A DNA stretch of 64,000 nt from Alphaproteobacteria bacterium (GTDB lineage Bacteria; Pseudomonadota; Alphaproteobacteria; UBA8366; GCA-2717185): positions 51,907-115,906 of the forward strand of contig WLWY01000012.1 in NCBI GenBank assembly GCA_012103325.1. Reading direction: 5' to 3'. This document shows, piece by piece, positions 1 through 7,867 of the stretch. The notes under the pieces are model-generated. The model made no database searches and was not told where the DNA came from. It saw only the letters and a program-made list of their open reading frames with translations. A program made the position numbers and the translations under genes. Every line of letters starts with the position of its first letter. The stretch's first letter is position 1.

Positions 1-690
1 GACGGCTTCGATCACTCGGTCCGAAGTCATGGTTTCGCCGGGTTTCAGGATGCAGGAATAAGTCAGGACCGCCGCCGGGAATGGGTCCCGCAAGGCGCGC
101 CCAGCTTCTTCCGCGCTACGCCGCACCCTGTCGATATTGCGCTGGAAGATACTGACGGGTTCGTTCCCTGCGCCAATCCGCCCGTCGCCATACGCACCGA
201 CCGCCGCCAGCGCTTTCGGTCCATTCGCCGCAACGTAGATATCGACGTGATCGTCCGTGTTGATGCATTCCAATTCGCGGTCGAGAAAACGAATCGGTTG
301 GTCCTCATACTCGACCTCGCCGCCGTCGAGCAGGCCACGTACCACGCGCAGATAGTCGCGGAACTTGCTGGGCGGCACCGGGTTCTGTCCCATGATCCGC
401 ATCGCGGTGTGACCGGTGCCGATGCCGAGGAAGGTGCGGCCCGGCGCCAGCTTGTTGATCGTCGCGATCGAATGGGCGGTCACGGGTGCGATCCGCGTGC
501 CGGCAATCGAAACGCCCGTGCCGAGGCGAATACGGCTGGTGTGATGCGCCGCCAGCGCCAGGGTGGCGTAGCAATCCGACCAGATCATCTGGGAGTCCGG
601 CGCCCAGCCGCTGTCGTAACCAAGATCCTCCAGGAATGGAAAAATTTGCCAATCGTCGATCTTGGTCGCCACCACGCCGCCGAACATCAT
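1..690 (-). CDS. LLM class flavin-dependent oxidoreductase, partial (3' end outside window)
   Basis: The frame is open to the left edge, so only the N-terminal ~230 residues are visible. They match the bacterial-luciferase-like (LLM) TIM-barrel family: an early strand with DSGWAPDSQM, a middle IGTGVSIAGTR strand and the GIGTGHTAMRIMG stretch that is typical near the flavin or F420 pocket. Members use FMNH2 or F420 to oxidise or reduce small organics; the substrate cannot be read here. The start is ATG at 690 (a second ATG follows at 687), preceded by AGGAG at 699-703. It is transcribed divergently from the hydroxyacid dehydrogenase at 868. Confidence 0.85.
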   Translation of the reverse strand, partial: MMFGGVVATKIDDWQIFPFLEDLGYDSGWAPDSQMIWSDCYATLALAAHHTSRIRLGTGVSIAGTRIAPVTAHSIATINKLAPGRTFLGIGTGHTAMRIMGQNPVPPSKFRDYLRVVRGLLDGGEVEYEDQPIRFLDRELECINTDDHVDIYVAANGPKALAAVGAYGDGRIGAGNEPVSIFQRNIDRVRRSAEEAGRALRDPFPAAVLTYSCILKPGETMTSDRVIEAV

Positions 691-867
691 CGCCGCGTCT
701 CCTGTCGATTTTGCTCAGCGATACTCGCAGTGGATTGGCGATACATCAATATCCACTGTAGGTATTTTGAGGCCGAAGACATTGCCAACGAACTGGCAGT
801 CCCCCTATCCTAGATCAAACGGGCGCTCCGCCCGGATCAACCTACAATAAGACCTCAGGGAGGAATC

Positions 868-1833
868 ATGAGCCCCAGGATCGTTTTCGTGACCGATTTT
901 CCGGATGCCGCCGATGTTGCGCGCGAGATGGCGCCGTCGGGGTTCGACCTCGCAATCGTGCCGGCGCGCAGTGCCGAATATAGAGAAGTCATGAGCGACG
1001 CCGAGTACCTGGTCGGCTTCGTCGATGGGCTGGTCGATCCGGAACTGTTCACGACGGGTCCGAAACTGAAACTCATCCAGTTGCTCAGTGCCGGGTACGA
1101 TAAAGCCGACATTCCATCCGCCCGCGCCGCGGGTGTGCCGATCTGTAACAATGGCGGCGCCAACTCGGTCGCCGTATCGGAACACGCGATCCTACTGGCC
1201 CTCGCCGTGTCGCGGCAGCTTATTCATCAGCACACCAACGTTACCGCCGGGCGGTGGCGCGGCAACAGCACACCGCGCGTCCATGAACTACGCAACCGGA
1301 CCATGGGCATCGTCGGGCTCGGTACCATCGGCAAGAAGACCGCACGGCTCGCGCTCGCCTTCGGGATGAACGTGAACTATTACGATATCGCGCGCCTGAC
1401 CGAAGACCAGGAAGACGCGCTGGGCGTCCGCTTTCGGCTCTTGCGCGAATTGATGCGAACCTCGGACGTCATTAGCGTGCACACGCCGTTCAACAAATCG
1501 ACGCACAAGATGATCGGCAAGGACGAGTTCGCCCTGATGAAGCCTTCCGCCATCCTCATCAACACCGCACGCGGCCCGGTCATCGACGAGGTCGCCTTGC
1601 ATGAAGCGCTGTCAACAGGTGTGATCGCCGGCGCCGGCCTCGATGTCTTTGATCAGGAACCACCGGAAGCCGACAATCCGCTATTCAGCCTCGACAATGT
1701 AATCCTCACCGCGCATCTGGCAGGCCCGACCTTCGAGAGCAATACGGGCCGGGTCCGGAACGCCTTCGACAATGTGCAGCGTGTGGCACGCGGCGGGGCA
1801 CCGCTCTGGGTAATCCCCGAGTTGGAAGAATAA
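868..1833 (+). CDS. D-2-hydroxyacid dehydrogenase (NAD-binding)
   Basis: A 321-residue member of the D-isomer-specific 2-hydroxyacid dehydrogenase family, which reduces 2-oxoacids or oxidises 2-hydroxyacids with NAD(P). The Rossmann glycine motif GLGTIG lies at residues 150-155. The catalytic triad is present: Arg235 in NTARGP, Glu264 in DQEPPE and His283 in TAHLAGP. Length is normal for the family. The start ATG follows a good AGGGAGGAATC ribosome site. It stands alone, divergent from the LLM gene to the left and convergent with the PAS protein to the right. The substrate (glyoxylate, phosphoglycerate-like or other) is not determined. Confidence 0.92.
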   Translation: MSPRIVFVTDFPDAADVAREMAPSGFDLAIVPARSAEYREVMSDAEYLVGFVDGLVDPELFTTGPKLKLIQLLSAGYDKADIPSARAAGVPICNNGGANSVAVSEHAILLALAVSRQLIHQHTNVTAGRWRGNSTPRVHELRNRTMGIVGLGTIGKKTARLALAFGMNVNYYDIARLTEDQEDALGVRFRLLRELMRTSDVISVHTPFNKSTHKMIGKDEFALMKPSAILINTARGPVIDEVALHEALSTGVIAGAGLDVFDQEPPEADNPLFSLDNVILTAHLAGPTFESNTGRVRNAFDNVQRVARGGAPLWVIPELEE

Positions 1834-1884
1834 CGGCTATGTAGCTATTTATTGGTGTACGACGGATATCGACGGGTGTGACCG

Positions 1885-2436
1885 CTATACGATCGAGGTA
1901 GATGTATCCAGTTCGCTGGACACCTTGTTCAAATTAATGGCGCTCGGTAACGGCAGCGTTTTGAAGACAGTCATAGCCAGGATCATATCGACCGTATCGC
2001 CGTCCGCCGCCAAGGGCAGATAAAGCCGCTCAAGTTCCGAAAATTCCTTCTCGAAACTGATAAGCGGTTTTCCACGCCGCCAACTCGGTCGTTTCGATTC
2101 AAGGACATCGATCAAAAAGCTATGCACACCGGACTGTTTCTGGTTGTTCAAGTGTTCACCAACATAGCCTCCGGTCAAATTCCGGCCGGCGAACTCCTCG
2201 ATCCTCGATCCCACGGTACGGCGCCAGAACCGCAACGGGTCATGGTGAACTTCGAGTAACCATAGGTTCGGCAGGAGATGCGGAACGTCGATGGGGTCAA
2301 AATCGTCTCTGCTCGGTAGCTTGCCGTTTGGAGAAATCGAGAGCCAATATTCATACAGCGTTATGATGTCGGCATGAGCATCGCTCGGTACAGACATAAC
2401 CGCCGGTTCCACCTCGTCTCTCGTCCGCAAATCCAT
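1885..2436 (-). CDS. PAS_5-type domain protein
   Basis: A 183-residue soluble protein resembling the PAS_5 (formerly DUF1457) family, which is abundant in Rhodospirillales. Characteristic stretches are LYEYWLSI near residue 28, PSRDDFDPIDVPHLLPNLWLLEV at about 42-63, the FWRRTVGSRI strand and a late ERLYLPLAADG strand. Most of the chain is a single PAS fold, with no attached output domain. Family members are single-domain sensors or adaptors of mostly unknown ligand. It is isolated, with an A+T-rich gap upstream. The assignment rests on these motifs, and the ligand and partner are unknown. Confidence 0.75.
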   Translation of the reverse strand: MDLRTRDEVEPAVMSVPSDAHADIITLYEYWLSISPNGKLPSRDDFDPIDVPHLLPNLWLLEVHHDPLRFWRRTVGSRIEEFAGRNLTGGYVGEHLNNQKQSGVHSFLIDVLESKRPSWRRGKPLISFEKEFSELERLYLPLAADGDTVDMILAMTVFKTLPLPSAINLNKVSSELDTSTSIV

Positions 2437-2805
2437 TTGCCTTACCCCTTATAGTACGCCGCAGGGAGGGCGTATCATTGCTTGTTCTTTGCATCGGGTC
2501 GGGAAACTACTCAAATTGACAACCTTTCTCATCACCCATTTGAACGATATCTATATGGTTTTATTGCAAGAATTCCACATAACAGTAATAAAAATATCTG
2601 TAAAATTTTATGCTATTTGAAAATAGCCCCGGTGCGCTCCATTGAATATTTTCAACAAGCAAAGATAGTCTATAAACTTATTTATGTATGTAAAGTTTTA
2701 TTACGCCAATCGATCGCATATACTAAGGATAGGTTCATTATCCATTGCAGCGTAGACAAGGCATATTGCCAGTATAAGCGGTGTACCGCGGATATTTTGG
2801 TACGC
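2437..2805. other. A+T-rich intergenic region, no gene seen
   Basis: A 369-bp stretch clearly richer in A+T than its surroundings. It lies between the start of the PAS gene and the 3' end of the TauE/SafE gene. A 120-codon open frame crosses it (2482-2844) but begins at TTG without a ribosome site, has low-complexity composition and overlaps the exporter gene. No RNA gene, repeat or terminator was recognised. It may carry the PAS gene promoter. Confidence 0.5.
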
Positions 2806-3531
2806 TTAAAAGAATACAACCCCCACAACGGACCCGCAGATTAGCAAAATCAAGACGGTACGACGGAACAGCGCCTCGTCGACGCCGCGGAACAGACGGC
2901 TGCCCAGGAATATCGCGATGAGATAGAACGGTGCCAGAAGCAGCGCCCGCCATAGCTCGACCGACGTCACCGCGCCGCCATACCATAGTGCCGCAACGAT
3001 CATGATCGCCCCAACGAAAGCCCATATAATGATATTCGCACGGCTTTTGCGGGCTGCGTCCGGGCCGGCATAAAGAAAAATCGGAACGATCGCACCGATA
3101 TAAGCAGCGCTCAAGAACCCGCCCGCCAGTGCCCCAACCCCGAAAAGCGGCATCGTGCCGAGAACGCGTTCGTAGCGCCAGCCGAACAGCAGAACGACGG
3201 ATATCCCGATAACGGCGAAGATAATCGCCTGCTTCATGATCTGTGGATCCGCCACAAGCAGGAGGTAGCTGCCGAACGGAATACTCACGGCCGTTCCCAG
3301 GATTAGCGGTATAGCGACCCGCCGAGACACATGGTGAAATGAATCGGGCACAAGCACCACATTGCCGATCAGATCGACCAGCAATATCGTGACAACCGCG
3401 GTAACCGGTCCGAACAGGATTGTCATAACCGGCAACATGATCATTGGGCCGGCAAATCCCGCATAGCCGCGCACAACGCCACCGACAATGGCCGCAGCAA
3501 CGGCGATCGAAAGGGATATGGGGTCGGGCAT
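2806..3531 (-). CDS. Sulfite exporter TauE/SafE family membrane protein
   Basis: A 241-residue polytopic membrane protein with about seven or eight hydrophobic segments. An N-terminal glycine-rich GGVVRGYAGFAGPMIMLPV segment is followed later by GVGALAGGFLSAAYIGAIVP, the two pseudo-repeats expected of the TauE/SafE (DUF81) family. Characterised members export sulfite or sulfoacetate-type organosulfur anions. It lies 20 bp after the stop of the upstream LLM oxidoreductase on the same strand and is the last gene of a three-gene unit. No purine-rich ribosome site is seen before ATG 3531. The sulfur role is inferred from family and neighbours. Confidence 0.85.
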   Translation of the reverse strand: MPDPISLSIAVAAAIVGGVVRGYAGFAGPMIMLPVMTILFGPVTAVVTILLVDLIGNVVLVPDSFHHVSRRVAIPLILGTAVSIPFGSYLLLVADPQIMKQAIIFAVIGISVVLLFGWRYERVLGTMPLFGVGALAGGFLSAAYIGAIVPIFLYAGPDAARKSRANIIIWAFVGAIMIVAALWYGGAVTSVELWRALLLAPFYLIAIFLGSRLFRGVDEALFRRTVLILLICGSVVGVVFF

Positions 3532-3551
3532 TATACCAAGGAGCGCTGATA

Positions 3552-4589
3552 TTAACCCTGCGCGGCACGTACGGCGCGGGCGATCTCACCCCACTTGCCA
3601 AGATTGTCCGGGTTCTCGTCGATCGACTGCTTCGCAAAATACATAACCACCCGGCTCGCCACGCCCTTGTAACGGGCGATCAGCTTGTCCGCCATATCAT
3701 CCCAGCGCGCGACCAGACCGAACTGGTCCAACAATTCGTCGCTGACGGTATCGATCAATCCCTCCATGTCGCCAGCACGGAGTTTTTCAGCCAGCTTCAG
3801 CCGCGTGCCTTCGTGACCCAAATCATCGAACTGGAACGAATAGACAGGAGTCGACCCGTAGAAACTGATCGCGGATTTCGCCTCTCTTTCCAGCGCTGCC
3901 CGCTCCTCATGCGTATCGCCGGCAACGGCGAGAACGGGCACGATCAAATCGATATCGTCCAGCGAACGCCCGGCCTTCTGCGCGCCTTCGGCGAGCTTGG
4001 GGAGAACGCGATTCTCGATATAGGGCATGGAGTGCATGGGATGTACGTGCAATCCGTCGGCGACTTCACCGGTGACCTTGAGCATCAGCGGATTGACCGC
4101 CGACATATCAATCTTGATGTCCTCATAATTGTGGCGTTCCGGCGCCCAATGCGGCGTCAGCAGGTTCAATTGATAGAACGGCCCTTCGTGTTCCAGCCGC
4201 GCTTCGCCGCGAAACGCGGCAAGAGAAGCTTTCACCGCCAACACATAGTCGCGCATGCGCATTGCAGGCTTGTCGAATTCGACGCCGTAGCGGCGCACGA
4301 TATGCGGCTTTACCTGGCTACCGAGCCCCAGCCGGAACTTGCCCTTTGTGTTGCGTGCCAACTCCCAGGCGATCTGCGCTGTCACCATCGGGCTGCGTGG
4401 AAACGCAACCGCGATGCCGGTCGAATAGTCGAGGCTTGGCGCCGCCATCGCTGCGGCAGCGACCATCATCCAGGGCACCTGACCGGACTCGGTGAACAGC
4501 AGACCCGACGCACCGATGCTTTCCATGTCGCGCGCAAACGCGCCGATATTGTCCCACGTATCCGCAGCGGTCTTGATGTCGAACTCCAT
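3552..4589 (-). CDS. LLM class F420-dependent-type oxidoreductase
   Basis: A 345-residue LLM TIM-barrel oxidoreductase that looks like the TIGR03617 (F420-dependent) subfamily. Visible signatures are SGLLFTESGQVPW, the TGIAVAFPRSPM strand, a GKFRLGLGSQVKPHIVRRY segment near residue 90 and a VADGLHVHPMHS turn. An open frame continues 126 codons upstream, but ATG 4589 is chosen because GGAG sits six bases before it and the family alignment starts there. It follows the NtaA-type monooxygenase by 11 bp and precedes the TauE/SafE exporter, so the three are probably co-transcribed. Whether the cofactor is F420 or FMN cannot be told from sequence. Confidence 0.88.
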   Translation of the reverse strand: MEFDIKTAADTWDNIGAFARDMESIGASGLLFTESGQVPWMMVAAAAMAAPSLDYSTGIAVAFPRSPMVTAQIAWELARNTKGKFRLGLGSQVKPHIVRRYGVEFDKPAMRMRDYVLAVKASLAAFRGEARLEHEGPFYQLNLLTPHWAPERHNYEDIKIDMSAVNPLMLKVTGEVADGLHVHPMHSMPYIENRVLPKLAEGAQKAGRSLDDIDLIVPVLAVAGDTHEERAALEREAKSAISFYGSTPVYSFQFDDLGHEGTRLKLAEKLRAGDMEGLIDTVSDELLDQFGLVARWDDMADKLIARYKGVASRVVMYFAKQSIDENPDNLGKWGEIARAVRAAQG

Positions 4590-4600
4590 TAAAATCTCCG

Positions 4601-5920
4601 TTAGAGCGCAGCGTCCGGGCGTGTCAGACCAAAATGATCGCGCAAGGTGTCCCCTACGTAGGCGGTGCGGAATAACCCGCGCCGCTGCAGCAACGGGATC
4701 ACCTCGTCGATGAAGACGTTCAGCATCTCCGGCAGGACCGGTGGCATGAGGTTGAAACCATCCGATGCGCCATTGGTGAACCAGTCCTCGATCAGATCCG
4801 CCACCTGCTCCGGCGTGCCCGCAAAGGTGAAGTGCCCGCGCGCACCGGCCAATCTCGACAGCAGTTGCCGGAGGGTCGGTTTCTCCCGGCGCACCAAGCC
4901 GACGATTATTTCTGTCCGACTGCGCGCCGCTTCCACGGTGGCCGGATCCGGAAAATCCGCGACGCAAAGCGGTTCGTCCAGCGGCAAATGCGAGAAGTCG
5001 TACCCACCGAAACGACCGGAAAGCCGCTTGCGCCCGACTTCGGGGTCGGCGAGATCGTTCAGTTCCTGCGACAGACGTTGCGCTTCCGCTTCGGTGCCGG
5101 CGATCACCGGGCTAAGACCCGGCAGGATGAGCGCCTGATCGGCTTCCCGTCCCTCCTCCGCGACCAGCGACTTCAGGTCCGCGTAAAAGGCCTGCGCGGT
5201 TGCCTTCTCCATATGCGCGGTGAATACCGCCTCCGCATGGCGGGCAGCGAAACGCCTGCCCGTATCGGACGATCCGGCCTGCACGAGAACCGGCCGGCCT
5301 TGCGGTCCCCGCGGCACGTTCAGCGGTCCGGCCACCTTGTAGTAGTCGCCAACGTGATCGATGGGGCTAATACGTTCGGCCCGCGCGTATTGACCGCTTT
5401 CCCGGTCGTCCAGAATCGCGTCATCCGCCCAGCTGTCCCACAGGCCCTTTGCGACTTGCAGGAATTCCTCGGCGCGGGCGTAACGGTCGGCGTGACTGAC
5501 CTGACCTGCGTCGCCATAGTTGCGGGCAGCCGGAACGGACCAAGAGGTCACGATGTTCCAGCCGACGCGCCCGCCGCTGATGTGATCGAGCGACGCGAAC
5601 TGCCGGGCCAAGTTGTACGGTTCGCTATAGGTCGTCGATGTCGTCGCGATCATGCCAATCCGGCGTGTCGATACTGCGAGCGCACCCAACGCCGTGATCG
5701 GCTCCAGCCAATTGCGTCCGGTACGCGCCACGTCGTCGCCCAACGCAAGTTGATCGGCGAGGAATATGGAGTCGAACAGCCCTGCTTCCGCGCGCTGCGC
5801 CAAATCCTGAAAATAGCGGATATCGGTCAGCGGCAGCGGCGAAGCCTTGGGATGCCGCCACGACGCCTCATGATGTCCGCGGCTCTGGATAAACAGATTG
5901 AGATGCAGTTGCCGTTTCAT
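4601..5920 (-). CDS. LLM monooxygenase of the NtaA/SnaA/DszA/DmoA type
   Basis: A 439-residue FMNH2-dependent two-component monooxygenase. The N-terminal LHLNLFIQSRGHHEASWRHP, the DSIFLADQLAL segment, and LDHISGGRVGWNIVTS followed by ARNYGD are hallmarks of the nitrilotriacetate/dibenzothiophene-sulfone/dimethylsulfide monooxygenase group. Those enzymes insert oxygen to cleave C-N or C-S bonds and need a separate flavin reductase, none of which is seen nearby. It is the first gene of a unit with another LLM enzyme and a TauE/SafE exporter, which suggests an organosulfur substrate with sulfite export. That suggestion is inference only. Confidence 0.88.
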   Translation of the reverse strand: MKRQLHLNLFIQSRGHHEASWRHPKASPLPLTDIRYFQDLAQRAEAGLFDSIFLADQLALGDDVARTGRNWLEPITALGALAVSTRRIGMIATTSTTYSEPYNLARQFASLDHISGGRVGWNIVTSWSVPAARNYGDAGQVSHADRYARAEEFLQVAKGLWDSWADDAILDDRESGQYARAERISPIDHVGDYYKVAGPLNVPRGPQGRPVLVQAGSSDTGRRFAARHAEAVFTAHMEKATAQAFYADLKSLVAEEGREADQALILPGLSPVIAGTEAEAQRLSQELNDLADPEVGRKRLSGRFGGYDFSHLPLDEPLCVADFPDPATVEAARSRTEIIVGLVRREKPTLRQLLSRLAGARGHFTFAGTPEQVADLIEDWFTNGASDGFNLMPPVLPEMLNVFIDEVIPLLQRRGLFRTAYVGDTLRDHFGLTRPDAAL

Positions 5921-6009
5921 GCCGGCAGTCTAGGCGGCACCTCCAGGCAGGTCCACGGGCACGACGAACGAAGCGTCGTCTGTCAGGCGGCCGACAGCCG
6001 CCGCGGCGC

Positions 6010-7671
6010 CTAATCGGGCCGACGGCACCAGAATAGGTACATGCCGTAGAAGGTCCGCGGGTTGGCCTGTTCGAACGCCTGCCAGTTTTCGAGCGCGCCG
6101 GGGGACTCATCGTCCGGGAAAGCGTCTGCATAGGCCCGCAAGGTCTCGTCCGGCAGGCTGAACCCGTGAAAGTCGAGCCCTTCGGCGGCCATGAAGTCAC
6201 GGATTTCCGGAATCGCACATTGCTGTTCACTGACGTGCAAGGCGAGATCGCGAAAGCCGCTCTTGGTGAAGAAATCGGGCGATTTCGTCAGCGCGGCATC
6301 ATCGTCGCCCGATACGCGGCCCATCAGCGTACGGCGATAGGCGCGCAGCCCGTCGTCGTCGGCGTCCGGACCCGGCCAATCCGGGTCTTCGGACAGAGCC
6401 CGGATGACCCGGCGCGAAACAGCGCTGTAAAGCCCGATCAGCATCAGCCCGCCGGGACGGAGCCGGCCGATCAGCGCGCGCCACCCTTCATAGGGATCAG
6501 CCAAGTGATGCAATACTCCGACGCATTCGATTACGTCGAAGCGGCTATCGGTCTCGTCGAGACGCAGAATGTCGCCGATCGCAAAGCGCAAATTCTCCAC
6601 CCCCAGCGCTTCGGCCATGCGCGTGCCGTAGGCGAGACTCGGCGCGCTCAAATCGATCGCCAGCACCCGAGCTTCGGGGCCATAACCGATCGCGGAATTT
6701 ACCGCCTGACGGCCAGTTCCGGCGCCGGCAATCAGAACGTCGCAGGGACCGTCGATGACGGCAAGCGCATCGGCGGAGAAATGGCCGCGCATGCGGTCCC
6801 TGGCGCTTCCCAGTTGTGGCGCCTGCAAGCTGAGCCAGCGCGGATACGGGTCGTGCGTATATTGGTCGGCGACGCTGCGAGAGGTTTCGTCGGTGACCGC
6901 TGTCAACTGAAGCATGTGATCCGCATGGGCGGCTTCTATCCGGCGGGCCTCCAGTTCGTCGCGCAGCACGGCACGCAGCGCCCGGGGCGAAACCTTGTCG
7001 GCGGCGCGTGGCTCATGACCGATCGTTGAATGAAACGGATGGTAGAGCGACCACAACAGGAACACGCCGCCCGCCGCCGGATCGCCTTCGAACACCGCGT
7101 CGATATCCACATTCAGTTCGCCTAGACGCGCCCTTTCGTCCTCATCGACGAAGAAAACATACTCGTTGTTCAGGCACTGCTGGATCAGCACGCAAGCGAA
7201 TTCATAAACCGGCCGGGCGACAAGCAGTGTCGGCGATAGCAACAGGCGTCGCCGCAGCGCGGTCAGCAAGAATTCGATCTCAATGTCAGCGACGACAGCA
7301 TGGATCAGAGCCGCCGCGAACAACCGGTCGCGCAGCAACCGTGCACTCTTACGGGTGAGCAAAACCGCCGCAGCGTCCCAGCCGTCGGCCCGGCCGCGCG
7401 CCAGCACGTCGGCGAGTGGCGGGTGGCATTTCAAAAAGGCGAGCGCGCCGTTGCACAGCGCCTGCCGGTCGACATTCGCGAACGCGAACGCGGCTTCCAG
7501 ACCACGCCGCGAAACGTCGGTCTCGGCAGAAATTTCGTAGCGCTGCAGCAGCGCAGCAAGCAGCCGCGCGGCATCCGGAGAATTCGGCCGGGAAGCAAGC
7601 GCGCGCGAGCACCGTTCGATCGCTTCCGCCGCCTCGAGTCCCGTCAAGGGCGCATTCACGGTCAACGACAC
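6010..7671 (-). CDS. Class I SAM-dependent methyltransferase with helical N-terminal domain
   Basis: About 550 residues. The first ~270 are helical and match nothing I recognise. The rest is a Rossmann methyltransferase with motif I DVLIAGAGTGRQA, an acidic end of strand 2 (VLAIDLSAPSLAYG), DVIECVGVLHHLADP (motif IV/post) and LRPGGLMLIGLYS. This arrangement (TPR or helical domain plus methyltransferase) occurs in alphaproteobacteria, and the methyl acceptor is unknown. Start choice is open. GTG 7671 lies only one base from AGGAGG (7673-7678), while an in-frame TTG at 7665 has a seven-base spacing and GTG 7659 a wider one. The ribosome site abuts the outer stem of the 7678-7815 repeat. Confidence 0.85.
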   Translation of the reverse strand: MSLTVNAPLTGLEAAEAIERCSRALASRPNSPDAARLLAALLQRYEISAETDVSRRGLEAAFAFANVDRQALCNGALAFLKCHPPLADVLARGRADGWDAAAVLLTRKSARLLRDRLFAAALIHAVVADIEIEFLLTALRRRLLLSPTLLVARPVYEFACVLIQQCLNNEYVFFVDEDERARLGELNVDIDAVFEGDPAAGGVFLLWSLYHPFHSTIGHEPRAADKVSPRALRAVLRDELEARRIEAAHADHMLQLTAVTDETSRSVADQYTHDPYPRWLSLQAPQLGSARDRMRGHFSADALAVIDGPCDVLIAGAGTGRQAVNSAIGYGPEARVLAIDLSAPSLAYGTRMAEALGVENLRFAIGDILRLDETDSRFDVIECVGVLHHLADPYEGWRALIGRLRPGGLMLIGLYSAVSRRVIRALSEDPDWPGPDADDDGLRAYRRTLMGRVSGDDDAALTKSPDFFTKSGFRDLALHVSEQQCAIPEIRDFMAAEGLDFHGFSLPDETLRAYADAFPDDESPGALENWQAFEQANPRTFYGMYLFWCRRPD

Positions 7672-7672
7672 G

Positions 7673-7678
7673 CCTCCT
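7673..7678 (-). promoter_or_regulatory. Ribosome-binding site abutting a hairpin repeat
   Basis: AGGAGG on the minus strand, one base from GTG 7671 and seven from TTG 7665. The spacing favours TTG 7665 as the true start of the methyltransferase. Its 5' base is also the last base of the repeat's outer stem (7678-7687 with 7732-7741), so pairing could affect access. Confidence 0.5.
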
Positions 7679-7815
7679 AGATCAGATCAGGGTTTGTTGG
7701 AATCGCCTTTGGCGATCCAGCAACCGTGTGAATCTGATCTAACTTATTGATAGGGATCGGATTCACAAGAGTATCCGAACACATAAAATGGGTTCGTCTA
7801 AACTTGATCCGATCC
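7678..7815. repeat. Double-hairpin intergenic repeat, copy 1
   Basis: A 138-bp element that recurs at 44186-44321. It folds as two adjacent hairpins. Hairpin I has outer stem 7678-7687/7732-7741 and inner stem around AATCGCC-TTT-GGCGAT. Hairpin II has outer stem 7754-7762/7807-7815 and inner stem CGAACACAT/ATGGGTTCG. The outer stems differ between copies by paired changes that keep base pairing. It lies between the ABC ATPase stop and the methyltransferase start, so it would be in their shared minus-strand transcript. No T-tract follows, so it is not a simple terminator. Confidence 0.85.
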
Positions 7816-7867
7816 AGGCCGGCAGCGGATATCCGTTTGATTTCGCCCGAGCTGGCAGGTTCGCGAT

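Noticed and set aside
820..834. CGGGCG-CTC-CGCCCG hairpin before the hydroxyacid dehydrogenase
   Set aside because: A six-bp stem with a three-base loop is common in such G+C-rich DNA, and nothing else supports a regulatory role.
2482..2844. 120-codon plus-strand open frame
   Set aside because: TTG start, no ribosome site, low-complexity A+T-rich composition, and its end lies antisense within the TauE/SafE gene.
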